From positions 1-64,000 of the forward strand of contig NZ_JBFRCU010000020.1 of NCBI RefSeq assembly GCF_052113205.1: a stretch of 64,000 nucleotides of DNA, read 5' to 3'. The stretch's first letter is position 1, and the number at the start of each line of letters is the position of its first letter. Positions 16,883 through 26,188 of the stretch are shown here, one piece after another. The notes beneath the pieces were generated by a model. That model was not told the origin of the DNA, searched no databases, and saw only the letters and a list, made by a program, of their open reading frames with translations. The stretch is from Inquilinus sp052113205 (GTDB taxonomy: Bacteria; Pseudomonadota; Alphaproteobacteria; DSM-16000; Inquilinaceae). A program made the position numbers and the translations under genes.

Positions 16883-17953
16883 ATGAATTTTCAGCCCGGC
16901 CGAAGCGAGGACGTTCCGGCCGTGGTCCCTGCGGCCGTGCATCCCGCCCCCCGGGAGCGCCGCATCGAGATTTCCGCCCAGATCCTGGCCGGGCTGGGCC
17001 TGCTCGGCAGCCTGTGGTTCGGCCTGCTCGCCGCCCTGCTGGCGGGGCTGCTGATCCATGAGCTGGTGCATGCCGTGGCGCCGGTGTTCCGCCGCTTCGG
17101 GGCCCTGCCCAATATCGGCCGCATCATCGCCCTCGGCCTGATGACGGCGGTGCTGAGCCTGGCGGTGATCTTCGGCGTGATCGAGCTGATCTCGCTCCTC
17201 ACCACCCGCCAGGAGGGGCTGGTCGCGGTGATGCGCAAGATGGCCGAGGCGGTGGAGGAGGCCAGCCAGCAGTTGCCGCCCTGGATCGTGGCCTATATCC
17301 CGGCCAGCGGGCAGGACCTCGACACCATGCTGGCGCAGTCGCTGCGCGAGCATTCGCGGGACCTGCTGCGGCTCACCACCGATGTCGGGCGCGTCCTAGT
17401 CCATATCATCATCGGGTTGGTGATCGGGGGCATGATCGCCATCGCCGACCTGACCGAGAAGCCGGGCCGTGGGCCGCTGGCCCGGGCGCTGGCGGAACGG
17501 GCCCGGCTGCTGGCCCTGTCGTTCCATCGCGTCGTCTTCGCCCAGGTGCGGATCTCGGCCCTCAATACGGTGCTGACGTCGATCTACCTGGTCGTGATCC
17601 TGCCCTCCTTCGNCGTCCACCTGCCGCTGACCAAGACCATGATCGTGGTCACCTTCGTGGTCGGCCTGCTGCCGGTGATCGGCAACTTGATCTCGAACAC
17701 CGTGATCGTGGTGATCAGCCTCAGCCTGTCGGTCTATGCTGCCGCGGCGTCGCTGGCGTTCCTGGTGATCATCCACAAGCTGGAATACTTCATCAATGCC
17801 AAGATCGTCGGCACCCAGATCCATGCCCGGGCCTGGGAGATCCTGATCTCCATGCTGCTGATGGAGGCCGCCTTCGGCGTGCCGGGCGTGATCGCGGCGC
17901 CGGTCTTCTACGCCTATCTGAAGGCCGAGCTGGGGCGGAGCAAGTTGATCTGA
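16883..17953 (+). CDS. AI-2E family transporter (PerM/YdiK-like)
   Basis: A 356-residue integral membrane protein with about eight helices and the long central soluble segment (QEGLVAVMRKMAEAVEEASQQLPPWIVAYIP) typical of the AI-2E/PerM family. Members export small molecules or act as proton/sodium antiporters; the original autoinducer-2 role is shown for only a few. The chosen ATG opens MNFQPGRSEDV; the frame is open further upstream but those residues are not membrane-like. One codon carries an N. The family's C-terminal FGVPGVIAAPVFYAYLK segment is present. It converges with the next gene, 18 bases between stops. Confidence 0.9.
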   Translation: MNFQPGRSEDVPAVVPAAVHPAPRERRIEISAQILAGLGLLGSLWFGLLAALLAGLLIHELVHAVAPVFRRFGALPNIGRIIALGLMTAVLSLAVIFGVIELISLLTTRQEGLVAVMRKMAEAVEEASQQLPPWIVAYIPASGQDLDTMLAQSLREHSRDLLRLTTDVGRVLVHIIIGLVIGGMIAIADLTEKPGRGPLARALAERARLLALSFHRVVFAQVRISALNTVLTSIYLVVILPSFXVHLPLTKTMIVVTFVVGLLPVIGNLISNTVIVVISLSLSVYAAAASLAFLVIIHKLEYFINAKIVGTQIHARAWEILISMLLMEAAFGVPGVIAAPVFYAYLKAELGRSKLI

Positions 17954-17971
17954 GGCTCCGCCCCGCCCCGG

Positions 17972-18577
17972 CTACATCGGCGGCACCAGTCCGTCCTTGC
18001 CGACCTGGATCGCGTGCGAGACCAGCGACCCGTCGGCGGCCTTGACCGCGCTGACGATGACATGGGCGCCCTTGGTCAGCTGGTCGCGGCTGCCGGGCTC
18101 GTAGGTGATCACCGGCACGTCGGGCGGCACCGTCAGCTTGGTCTCGGCGCCCTGATAGCGCAGCGTCACCACCCGCCCGTCGGTGCCTTCGACATCGCCG
18201 GCCGTGGCGTTGGTCATGGTGCTGCCGGGCTTCAGGTCGAACGGGTGCTGGCCTTCGCCGACGCCGCGCATGCTTTCCGGAAACACCTGCACCTCCAGCG
18301 CCCGCAGGCTGCCGTCGGGCTGAGGCATCGCGGCGCTGCCGATATAGCTGCCGGGCTTGATGTCGCGGATGTCGGCCGGGGCGATCGTCCGCACCGTGGC
18401 GTCGTCGGCCAGGGTGACGGTCGCGGTGCTGCCGCCGCGGGCGGTGATGGTCATGACCGGCCCATCGATCGCCGCGATGGTGCCGCGGATGCGCTGCGGG
18501 GGCTGGGTCTCGGCCGCCGCCGGCAGGGCCGACAGGGCTGCGAACAGGGCCAGGCCCGCAATCGCGCTGCGCTTCAT
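17972..18577 (-). CDS. Secreted protein with repeated OB-like beta domains (DUF5666-like)
   Basis: A 201-residue protein with a clear signal peptide (MKRSAIAGLALFAALSALPAAAE). The mature part is rich in beta strands: IRGTIAAIDGPVMTITARGG, VTLADDATVRTI, then KPGSYIGSAAMPQPDG, a pattern repeated more loosely after residue 110 (TDGRVVTLRYQGAETKLTVP ... KGAHVIVSAVKAADGS). The G.I..IDG..I.V....G layout recalls DUF5666-type periplasmic proteins. Function unknown. The ATG is chosen because it starts the signal peptide exactly; the frame is open 18 codons upstream. Confidence 0.75.
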   Translation of the reverse strand: MKRSAIAGLALFAALSALPAAAETQPPQRIRGTIAAIDGPVMTITARGGSTATVTLADDATVRTIAPADIRDIKPGSYIGSAAMPQPDGSLRALEVQVFPESMRGVGEGQHPFDLKPGSTMTNATAGDVEGTDGRVVTLRYQGAETKLTVPPDVPVITYEPGSRDQLTKGAHVIVSAVKAADGSLVSHAIQVGKDGLVPPM

Positions 18578-18658
18578 GATGTGTCCTCGCTGGAGCGTCG
18601 TCGTCCCCTCGCGAGATCGATACGCCCGCACCCGGCCGGCGGTTACATGAATTCCGCG

Positions 18659-20665
18659 TCAGGACGCGGGGCCGGCCTGCCGTGCCTTCCGCGCCAGGGC
18701 GATCAGCAGCGCGTCGTCGACGCCGCCGGACGACGGCAGCCCCTCGGCGCGGCGGAAGGCCTCGGTCGCATCGTCTGACGCATAGCCGAGCGTCGCCAGC
18801 AGCCGCAGCGCCGCCGCGATCTTGGCGGTCGGCGACCGGGCGCCGAGCAGGGCGGCGGCGTAGCGCGGCACGTCGTCCGCCTCCGCCAGCGACCGCGCGA
18901 ACCAGATCACCGCCTCGGTCTCGTCGCGGGCCACGCCGCGCCCGGTCTCGTAGGCGATGCCCAGCTCGCCCTGCGCCTCGGGGTTGCCCTTCTCGGCGGC
19001 GATGCGAAACCAGCGCAGTGCCTCGGCATCGTCCTGGGCCACGCCGCGTCCGGTCTTGAAATGGGAGCCGAGATGGAAGGCGGCCTCGGCATCGCCCTGG
19101 TCGGCGGCCAGGCGGTACAGGCGCAGTGCCTTGACGTCGTCCTGCGCCACGCCGCGGCCCTGCTCGTACATCAGGCCGAGATGGGTCTGCGAATAGGCGT
19201 AGCCGCGCTCGGACGAACGGCGATACCAGCGCGCCGCCTCGGCATCATCCTCGGGCGCGCCGCGGCCGCGCTCATGCATCCAGGCGAGGTTGGCCTCGGC
19301 GCGGGCCTCGCCCTGGTCGGCGGCCAGGCGGTACCAGCGGATGGCCTCGGCGTCGTCCTGCGGCACGCCCTGGCCGTCGCGGTAGAGATCGGCGAGATTG
19401 GTCCGGGCTCGCGCGATGCCCTGGTCGGCGGCCAGGCGATACAGGCGGGCCGCCTCGGCCAGGTCTTTCGCCACGCCGCGGCCGCTCTCATACATCCAGC
19501 CGAGGTTGCTCTGGGCATGGCCATAGCCCCGATCGGCGGCCAGCCGGTACCAGCGCGCGGCCTCGGCATCGTCCTCGGCCACGCCCTTGCCGAGGTCGTA
19601 CAGGATGCCGATGCTGTTCTGCGCCTCGGCATAGCCCTGCTTCGCCGCGAGGCGGTACCAGCGCATCGCCTTGGCGTCGTTCTCGGCCACGCCAAGGCCG
19701 GCATCGTACATGGCGCCGAGCTCGGCCTCGGCGCGGGCATGGCCCTGCGCCGCCGCCCGGCGATACCAGCGCACCGCCTCGGCATCGTCCCGGGCCACGC
19801 CGTGGCCGCCGGCATACAGGAAAGCCAGGTTGGTCTGTGCCCGGGCCAGGTCCTGATCGGCTGCAAGGCGATAGAGGCGGGCGGCCTCGGCATCGTCCTC
19901 GGCCACGCCGCGGCCGACCTCGTACATCCAGCCGAGATTGGTGCGGGCCTCGGCATCGCCCTGATCGGCGGCCAGGCGATAGAGGCGCACCGCTTCGGCA
20001 TCGTCCTGCGGCACGCCGCGGCCGGAATAGTACAGGTTGCCCAGCAGGCGCTGGCCGACGGCGGAACCGGACCCGGCCGCGCGGCCGTACCAATAGGCGG
20101 CGGCGGCATAATCCAGGAGCCCGCCGCGGCCGTTCTCGGCCATGTAGCCGAGGCTGCTCTGGGCCGGGGTGTAGCCCTGCTCGGCGGCCAGGCGGTACAA
20201 GCGCACAGCCGCGGCCTCGCTGCGCTCGACGCCGCGCCCGTCCTGGTACATGTAGCCGAGATAGGTCTGGCCGCGGTCGTAGCCCTGGGCGGCCGACAGG
20301 CGGTACCAGCGCACCGCCTCGGCGTCGTCCTGGGCGACTCCGGCGCCGTCCCGGTACATGTCGCCGAGATAGGACTGGCCGCGGGCGCTGCCCTGCTCGG
20401 CGGCCCGCCGGTACCAGGTGACCGCCTCGACCAGATCCCGGTCGACTCCGTCGGCGGCCTCGTAGCGATAGCCGAGCCGGATCTGCGCCTCGGCGTCTCC
20501 GGATTCCGCCGTCAGGCGCAGGCCGCGCAACTCGGCCTCGGCGTCTGCCGCGGTGATGGCCAGGATGTCGGAGTGGACCGGCGCCGCGGGAATGAGGGGC
20601 GACGGGGAGGCCAGGGCGGCCGGCGATGCCAGCATCAGCCCGAGCACGAAACCATGAATGCGCAT
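18659..20665 (-). CDS. Secreted Sel1-repeat (SLR) protein, 15 repeats
   Basis: A 668-residue protein with an N-terminal signal (MRIHGFVLGLMLASPAALA) and then 15 consecutive 36-residue Sel1-like repeats from about residue 50 to 595, each following the pattern RLAADQG.A.AQ..LG.MY..GRGV..DDAEA.RWY, plus a worn sixteenth. The repeats form a right-handed alpha-solenoid that serves as a protein-protein scaffold, often at the cell envelope (LpnE, ExoR-like proteins). The C-terminus is helical without repeats. The DNA is correspondingly repetitive, so recombination or assembly errors changing repeat number are possible. No neighbour suggests a partner. Confidence 0.92.
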   Translation of the reverse strand: MRIHGFVLGLMLASPAALASPSPLIPAAPVHSDILAITAADAEAELRGLRLTAESGDAEAQIRLGYRYEAADGVDRDLVEAVTWYRRAAEQGSARGQSYLGDMYRDGAGVAQDDAEAVRWYRLSAAQGYDRGQTYLGYMYQDGRGVERSEAAAVRLYRLAAEQGYTPAQSSLGYMAENGRGGLLDYAAAAYWYGRAAGSGSAVGQRLLGNLYYSGRGVPQDDAEAVRLYRLAADQGDAEARTNLGWMYEVGRGVAEDDAEAARLYRLAADQDLARAQTNLAFLYAGGHGVARDDAEAVRWYRRAAAQGHARAEAELGAMYDAGLGVAENDAKAMRWYRLAAKQGYAEAQNSIGILYDLGKGVAEDDAEAARWYRLAADRGYGHAQSNLGWMYESGRGVAKDLAEAARLYRLAADQGIARARTNLADLYRDGQGVPQDDAEAIRWYRLAADQGEARAEANLAWMHERGRGAPEDDAEAARWYRRSSERGYAYSQTHLGLMYEQGRGVAQDDVKALRLYRLAADQGDAEAAFHLGSHFKTGRGVAQDDAEALRWFRIAAEKGNPEAQGELGIAYETGRGVARDETEAVIWFARSLAEADDVPRYAAALLGARSPTAKIAAALRLLATLGYASDDATEAFRRAEGLPSSGGVDDALLIALARKARQAGPAS

Positions 20666-20715
20666 CTTAAATGACGGTGCCTGAAATCCCCCTGTTCACC
20701 CCCATCCTTATCGAA

Positions 20716-20755
20716 ACCGGCCCCGCTGTCGATGCCCGATTGTTCCGGGGCCGGT
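20716..20755. terminator. 10-bp perfect stem downstream of the DLH-fusion gene
   Basis: ACCGGCCCCG and CGGGGCCGGT form a 10-bp stem with a 20-base loop. On the plus strand it is followed by TCGATTTTTT, on the minus strand by TTTCGAT, so it could end transcription from either side. It lies between the stop of the leftward hydrolase fusion and the Sel1 gene. Confidence 0.6.
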
Positions 20756-20764
20756 CGATTTTTT

Positions 20765-22006
20765 CTAGGCGTTCCGCTGCGCTGCGCTGTCCGCCCAGCG
20801 GGCCATCAGGGTGTTGGAGGGCAGGTTTTCATCGACCAGCTTCCGTGCCGTTTCGACTCCCGCGACCGGCAGCCCCTTCGGGTCCAGCAGGCCGATCTGC
20901 ACCAGCACCGAAGCCTGGTCCCAGTAGATGTGCTCGTTGTACAGCTTGTCGCCGCGGAAGCGGACGATCGCGACCAGCGGGATCTCGACATAGCGTCCGG
21001 TCGGCGGGATGCCGGGCAGCATCCAGTCGATCTCCACGTCATGGGTGAAGCAGAACAGCATCTCGTCGACCAGACGATCGACCCCGATGGTGCGGCTGAT
21101 CGGGATCAGCTTCGTGTCGGCCGGCGTCTTCGGGATGAAGTGGTTGGCATAGAAGCGGTGCAGGTCGTCCTGGCCGACCCCGCCGGTCATGGTCGGGATG
21201 TGGTTGACATAGGGCTCGGCCACCATCGTCGCCATGGTGGCGCGGGCATCGCGAGTGGCGAATTCCAGCTCCGTGTGCCGCTCCCATAAGGCCGGCAGGT
21301 CGTAATGCGGCCCCAGCGCCTGGCGGAGCACGGCCAAGCTGCGGGAATGGGCCAGCAGCGAGGCCGGCTTGTCGTAGGCCGCCCGCGCCGGCACGTTGAA
21401 GCCGTGATCGGTGCCGGGATAGACGAAGATCTGCACGTCCGCGCGCCCGGCGAAGGCGGCGGCGATCGCCTCGCGCACCGGCGGCGGCAGGTGGCGGTCC
21501 TTCTCGGGGCAATGGAACACCATCGGGCAGCGGATCGCGCCGGCCTCGCCCAGCAGCGGCTCCATGCCGGTGCCGTAATAGCTGACCGCGGCGTCGACAT
21601 GGTGGCGCGCGGCGGTCAGATAGGCCAGGCGTCCGCCCAGGCAGAAGCCCAGTGCGCCGACCTTGCCGCGGCATTCCGGCAGCCGCCGCAGCGTCGTCAG
21701 GGCGGCACCGCAATCGGCCACCGCGCGATCGATGTCGAGGCGGCCCAGCAGGTCGCGGGCGCGGGCCACATCGGCCTCGCCATAGCCGAGGTCGACCTTC
21801 GGCTCGAGCCGCCAGAACAGGTCCGGCGCCAGCACCACATAGCCTTCCTCGGCATAGAGGTCGGCGACCTCCCGCAGATGCGCGTTGACGCCGAAGATTT
21901 CCTGCAGCAGCAGGATGCCGGGGCCGGAGCCGCTGGCCGGCACCGCGACATAGCCCTGAAAGCGGCCGCCGTCATCGGCCGTGATGTCGACCCATCTGCT
22001 GGTCAT
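20765..22006 (-). CDS. Dienelactone hydrolase fused to a SnoaL-like domain
   Basis: A 413-residue two-domain protein. Residues 1 to about 240 are a dienelactone hydrolase: E36 (LLQEIFGVN), nucleophile C122 (GFCLGGRLAY), D170 (CPEKDRH) and H201 (GTDHGF), the Cys-His-Asp set used to open dienelactones in chlorocatechol and hydroxybenzoate routes. Residues about 255-400 are an NTF2/SnoaL-like fold (HFIPKTPADTKLIPISRTIG, YVEIPLVAIVRFRGDK). The ATG giving MTSRWVDIT is preferred over an upstream in-frame start. It is transcribed away from a MarR gene and shares its promoter region, so it is a probable target of that regulator. Confidence 0.88.
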   Translation of the reverse strand: MTSRWVDITADDGGRFQGYVAVPASGSGPGILLLQEIFGVNAHLREVADLYAEEGYVVLAPDLFWRLEPKVDLGYGEADVARARDLLGRLDIDRAVADCGAALTTLRRLPECRGKVGALGFCLGGRLAYLTAARHHVDAAVSYYGTGMEPLLGEAGAIRCPMVFHCPEKDRHLPPPVREAIAAAFAGRADVQIFVYPGTDHGFNVPARAAYDKPASLLAHSRSLAVLRQALGPHYDLPALWERHTELEFATRDARATMATMVAEPYVNHIPTMTGGVGQDDLHRFYANHFIPKTPADTKLIPISRTIGVDRLVDEMLFCFTHDVEIDWMLPGIPPTGRYVEIPLVAIVRFRGDKLYNEHIYWDQASVLVQIGLLDPKGLPVAGVETARKLVDENLPSNTLMARWADSAAQRNA

Positions 22007-22064
22007 CGCTGATCTCCGCTGGCTCCTGCGTGGCACCCTTCTTCCGGGCGCCGTCCGCGGCTAT

Positions 22065-22079
22065 AGTTTAAACTTAAAG
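22065..22079. promoter_or_regulatory. MarR-type palindrome in divergent promoter
   Basis: AGTTTAAACT is a perfect 10-bp dyad overlapping CTTAAAG. It lies between the hydrolase fusion and the MarR gene, in an AT-rich island in otherwise GC-rich DNA. The half-site CTTAAAG recurs in front of the aryl-CoA operon at 38448. Confidence 0.6.
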
Positions 22080-22120
22080 CAGATAGGGTGGCCAACGGCC
22101 GTGTTCAGGACTGACGCAGA

Positions 22121-22624
22121 ATGATCGATGCCGAGACCGCGGTCACCGACCGGCCCAAGGACCATCGCGTCGAGCTGCGGTTGTGGCTGCGGCTGCTGAC
22201 CTGCACCACCATGATCGAGCGCGAAGTCCGCCGCCGCCTGGCCGAGAGCTTCGACACCACGCTGCCGCGCTTCGACCTGATGGCGCAGCTGTACAAGATG
22301 CGCCAGGGCCTGACCCTCGGCGAGCTGAGCCAGCGGCTGATGGTCTCGAACGGCAACATGACCGGGCTGGTCGAGCGGCTGGTCGAAGGCGGGTTGGTGG
22401 CGCGCGAGCAGTCGCAGGCGGACCGGCGCAAGCATGTCATTCGCCTGACCGAGGAGGGCGAGCGCCAGTTCGCCGCCATGGCCGCGGCGCATGGCGACTG
22501 GGTGGCGGAGATGACGGCTGGGCTGGGAACCGGCGAGATCGAGCACCTGATGGAGCTGCTCGGCCGCACCAAGGTGTCGGTGGCCGAAGCCACCCGGCCG
22601 CGGGGGCGGAGCAAGGCCGAGTAG
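22121..22624 (+). CDS. MarR family transcriptional regulator
   Basis: A 167-residue winged-helix regulator. The DNA-binding core is LTLGELSQRLMVSNGNMTGLVERLVEGGLVARE (about residues 62-95) followed by the wing DRRKHVIRLTEEG. The N-terminal ELRLWLRLLTCTTMIEREVRRRL segment is, as I recall, like that of MarR proteins found beside benzoate/2-aminobenzoate-CoA ligase clusters. Ligands of this group are often aryl-CoA or aromatic acids. It is divergent from the dienelactone hydrolase fusion, and its operator half-site also occurs upstream of the aryl-CoA operon 16 kb away. Confidence 0.92.
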   Translation: MIDAETAVTDRPKDHRVELRLWLRLLTCTTMIEREVRRRLAESFDTTLPRFDLMAQLYKMRQGLTLGELSQRLMVSNGNMTGLVERLVEGGLVAREQSQADRRKHVIRLTEEGERQFAAMAAAHGDWVAEMTAGLGTGEIEHLMELLGRTKVSVAEATRPRGRSKAE

Positions 22625-22642
22625 CCCGGCCCCGCCCGACGA

Positions 22643-24118
22643 TCAGGCCGTCCGCGCCACTCGCGGCGCCGCCACCAGGTTGACCACCACCGCGACCACG
22701 ATGTTGGCGGCCAGCGCCAGCAGCCCGGCATAGATCGTCACCGTGCTGCCGCCGAAGCTCAGCGCGTGGAGCGGCTTCAGCCCGTCCTGCCAGACGATCC
22801 AGCTGCCGCCGAAGAAGCCGACCGCCCAGCCGGCCAGCAGCGCCGGGGCCCGGAACCAGCCGACATAGAGGCCGAACACCAGCGCCGGCAGCGTCTGCAG
22901 GATCCAGACACCGCCGAGCAGTTGCAGGTCGAGCGCGAACTGGGTTGGCAGGAACACGATCACCAGCAGCGCCCCGACCTTGACCACCAGCGAGGTGACC
23001 TTGGCCACCTGCGCCTCGCCGGCATGGCTGATTCCGGGGTCGACATAGGCCTTCCAGAAGTTGCGGGTGAACAGGTTGGCGGCGCCGATGCTCATCACCG
23101 CTGCCGGCACCAGCGCGCCGATGGCGATGGCGGCGAAGGCGAAGCCGGCGAACCAGCTCGGGAACAGCGTCTGGAACAGGGCCGGCACGATGTCGTTCGG
23201 GCTGGATACCTGCAGATGCGCGGCATGGCCCATATAGCCGAGCAGGGCCAGCAGGCCGAGCAGCAGCGTATAGGCGGGCAGCAGCGCCGCATTCTTGCGG
23301 ATGGTGTTGGCGCTGGCCGAGGCGAAGATGCCGGTCAGGGTGTGCGGATACATGAAGGCGGCGAGGGCCGAGCCCAGCGCCAGCGTGGCATAGGCCACCA
23401 TCTGGCTGTCGCCCAGCAGCAGCCCGCCCGCGCCCTTGGCCTTGAAGGCGTCGTCGGCCGCCTGGAACACCGCGCCGTAGCCGCCCAGCTCCCACGGGAT
23501 CAGCGCCACCGCGGCCAGCACCGCGATGTAGATCATGATGTCCTTGACGAAGGCGATCAGCGCCGGCGCCCGCAAGCCTGCGGAATAGGTGTAGAGCGCC
23601 AGGATGATGAAGGCGATCGCCAGAGGCAGCTCGCCTTTCAGCCCCAGCGCCTTGATCACCGCGGCCATGCCGACCAGCTGCAGCGCGATGTAGGGCATCA
23701 CGGCGAGGACGCCGGTGATCGCCACCGCCAGCTCCAGCCCGCGCGAGCCATACTGGCCGAACACCACGTCGCCGGCGGTGACGTAGCCGTGCTCCTTCGC
23801 CCGCTTCCACAGCTTCGGCATCACCAGGAAGACGAAGGGGTAGACGATGATGGTGTAGGGCAGGGCGAAGAAGCCATAGGCGCCGACGGCATAGACCAGC
23901 GCCGGCACCGCGATCACGGTGTAGGCGGTGTAGAAGTCGCCGCCGACCAGGAACCAGGTGACCCAGGTGCCGAACTTCCGGCCGCCCAGCCCCCATTCGT
24001 CGATATGGGCCAGCGTCTCGCCCCGCTTCCAGCGGGCGGCCATGAAGCCCATGACGGTGACCAGGATGAAGAAGAAAGCGAAGACGGCGAGGGCGACGAC
24101 ATCCAGCTCAGTCGTCAT
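22643..24118 (-). CDS. Sodium:solute symporter family protein (MctP/PanF-like)
   Basis: A 491-residue inner-membrane protein with about 13 hydrophobic helices. FALPYTIIVYPFVFLVMPKLW, the GDVVFGQYGSRGLELA loop and AAIAIGALVPAAVMSIGAAN are hallmarks of the SSS family. It couples sodium to uptake of monocarboxylates, pantothenate or similar acids. Its start overlaps the DUF3311 gene by 11 bases, an arrangement typical of monocarboxylate permeases of the MctP type, where the small protein is an accessory subunit. The substrate is not determinable from sequence. Confidence 0.9.
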   Translation of the reverse strand: MTTELDVVALAVFAFFFILVTVMGFMAARWKRGETLAHIDEWGLGGRKFGTWVTWFLVGGDFYTAYTVIAVPALVYAVGAYGFFALPYTIIVYPFVFLVMPKLWKRAKEHGYVTAGDVVFGQYGSRGLELAVAITGVLAVMPYIALQLVGMAAVIKALGLKGELPLAIAFIILALYTYSAGLRAPALIAFVKDIMIYIAVLAAVALIPWELGGYGAVFQAADDAFKAKGAGGLLLGDSQMVAYATLALGSALAAFMYPHTLTGIFASASANTIRKNAALLPAYTLLLGLLALLGYMGHAAHLQVSSPNDIVPALFQTLFPSWFAGFAFAAIAIGALVPAAVMSIGAANLFTRNFWKAYVDPGISHAGEAQVAKVTSLVVKVGALLVIVFLPTQFALDLQLLGGVWILQTLPALVFGLYVGWFRAPALLAGWAVGFFGGSWIVWQDGLKPLHALSFGGSTVTIYAGLLALAANIVVAVVVNLVAAPRVARTA

Positions 24119-24305
24119 GACGCACGCTCCGATAGGCGATCCAGATGATCAGCGCGGTCAGCGGCACCCAGGCGAACTGGTACCAGTAGAAGAACGGGAA
24201 GCCCAGGATCTCCGGCTCCCGCGCATTGTAGAACGGCACCCACAGGAGCCCGATATAGGGCAGGAGCAGCAGCCACAGCACGGGCCGCCGTGAACGCTCA
24301 GGCAT
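24108..24305 (-). CDS. DUF3311 small membrane protein, symporter accessory subunit
   Basis: A 65-residue protein with two transmembrane helices (LWLLLLPYIGLLWVPFYN and FAWVPLTALIIWIAYRSV) and the DUF3311 signature FYN.REPEILGFPFFYWYQF. The ATG giving MPERSRRP is used; a TTG two codons upstream is possible. DUF3311 proteins are nearly always encoded directly before an SSS symporter, as here, and are thought to be a small subunit of it. Confidence 0.9.
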   Translation of the reverse strand: MPERSRRPVLWLLLLPYIGLLWVPFYNAREPEILGFPFFYWYQFAWVPLTALIIWIAYRSVRHDD

Positions 24306-24343
24306 GACCAATCCTTCCGACGCGGGCCTTCCCCCGGCCCGAT

Positions 24344-24359
24344 TGCGGTCACCCTGCCA
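24344..24359 (-). promoter_or_regulatory. Possible sigma-54 promoter for the symporter operon
   Basis: Read on the minus strand, TGGCAGGGTGACCGCA keeps the -24 GG and -12 GC at the right spacing and the TGGCA half of the sigma-54 consensus, but not TTGC. It would start transcription about 28 bases before the DUF3311 ATG. A chance match is possible. Confidence 0.3.
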
Positions 24360-24417
24360 TCGTCCCCGGATATGTTAACCCCAATTAAGTCATGGCGGCA
24401 TTGCCACGGATGGCCGC

Positions 24418-25175
24418 CTAGGATTTGAGCCGGTACCCGGTCCGGAAGATCCAGGCCACGACGGCCAGGCAGGCCGCCAGGAAGGTCAGGGTCATGGCCA
24501 GGCTGACGGCAATGTTGACGTCGGCGATCCCGTAGAAGCTCCAGCGGAAGCCGCTGACCAGATAGACCACGGGGTTGAACAGGGCCACGGTCTGCCAGAA
24601 GGGCGGCAGCATCGAGATCGAGTAGAAGCTGCCGCCCAGGAAGGTCAGCGGCGTGATGATCAAGAGCGGGATCACCTGCAGCTTCTCGAACCCGTCGGCC
24701 CAGATGCCGATGATGAAGCCGAACAGGCTGAAGGTGACGGCCGTCAGCACCAGGAACAGCAGCATCCAGAACGGGTGCAGGACCTGCAGCGGTACGAACA
24801 GCCCGGCCGTGGCCAGGATGATGGCGCCGAGGACGATCGACTTGGTCGCGGCCGCCCCGACATAGGCAACCACGATCTCGAGATAGGAGACCGGCGCCGA
24901 CAGCAGCTCGTAGATCGTGCCGATGAATTTCGGGAAGTAGATGCCCATCGAGGCGTTGGAGATGCTCTGCGTCAGCAGCGACAGCATGATCAGCCCGGGC
25001 ACGATGAAGGCGCCGTAGCCGACCCCGTCGATCTGCTCGATGCGCGAGCCGAGGGCCGCGCCGAAGACGACGAAGTACAGCGAAGTCGAGATCACCGGCG
25101 ACAGGATGCTCTGCATCAGGGTGCGGCCGGTGCGCGCCATCTCCGACATGTAGATCGCGCGGATCGCGTAGAGGT

Positions 25176-25179
<4 letters not shown>
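24418..25179 (-). CDS. ABC-2 type transporter permease (YadH-like)
   Basis: A 253-residue inner-membrane protein with six helices and the ABC-2 family motif GGSFYSISMLPPFWQTVALFNPVVYLVSGFRW near the C-terminus, shortened here to its key features: a GGxFY turn, then PP.W...A..NP. It begins MNLYAIRAIYMSEMARTGRT, an amphipathic elbow helix. With the next gene it forms an exporter of the YadGH/NodIJ type. Its start overlaps the ATPase stop by 4 bases. Substrate unknown; relatives handle drugs, polysaccharides or lipids. Confidence 0.92.
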
Positions 25180-26102
<923 letters not shown>

Positions 26103-26188
26103 GGCGCGACCATACCCGATGCCGGGGGTGAGTCGATGCTGGATCGTGAACCGGCGGCGGCCACGCCGGCGATGGGCGGAGGTTGTCC

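Noticed and set aside
20716..20766. The T-run after the 10-bp stem as terminator of a plus-strand gene
   Set aside because: No plus-strand gene precedes it; it is better explained as the end of the leftward hydrolase transcript or a bidirectional hairpin.
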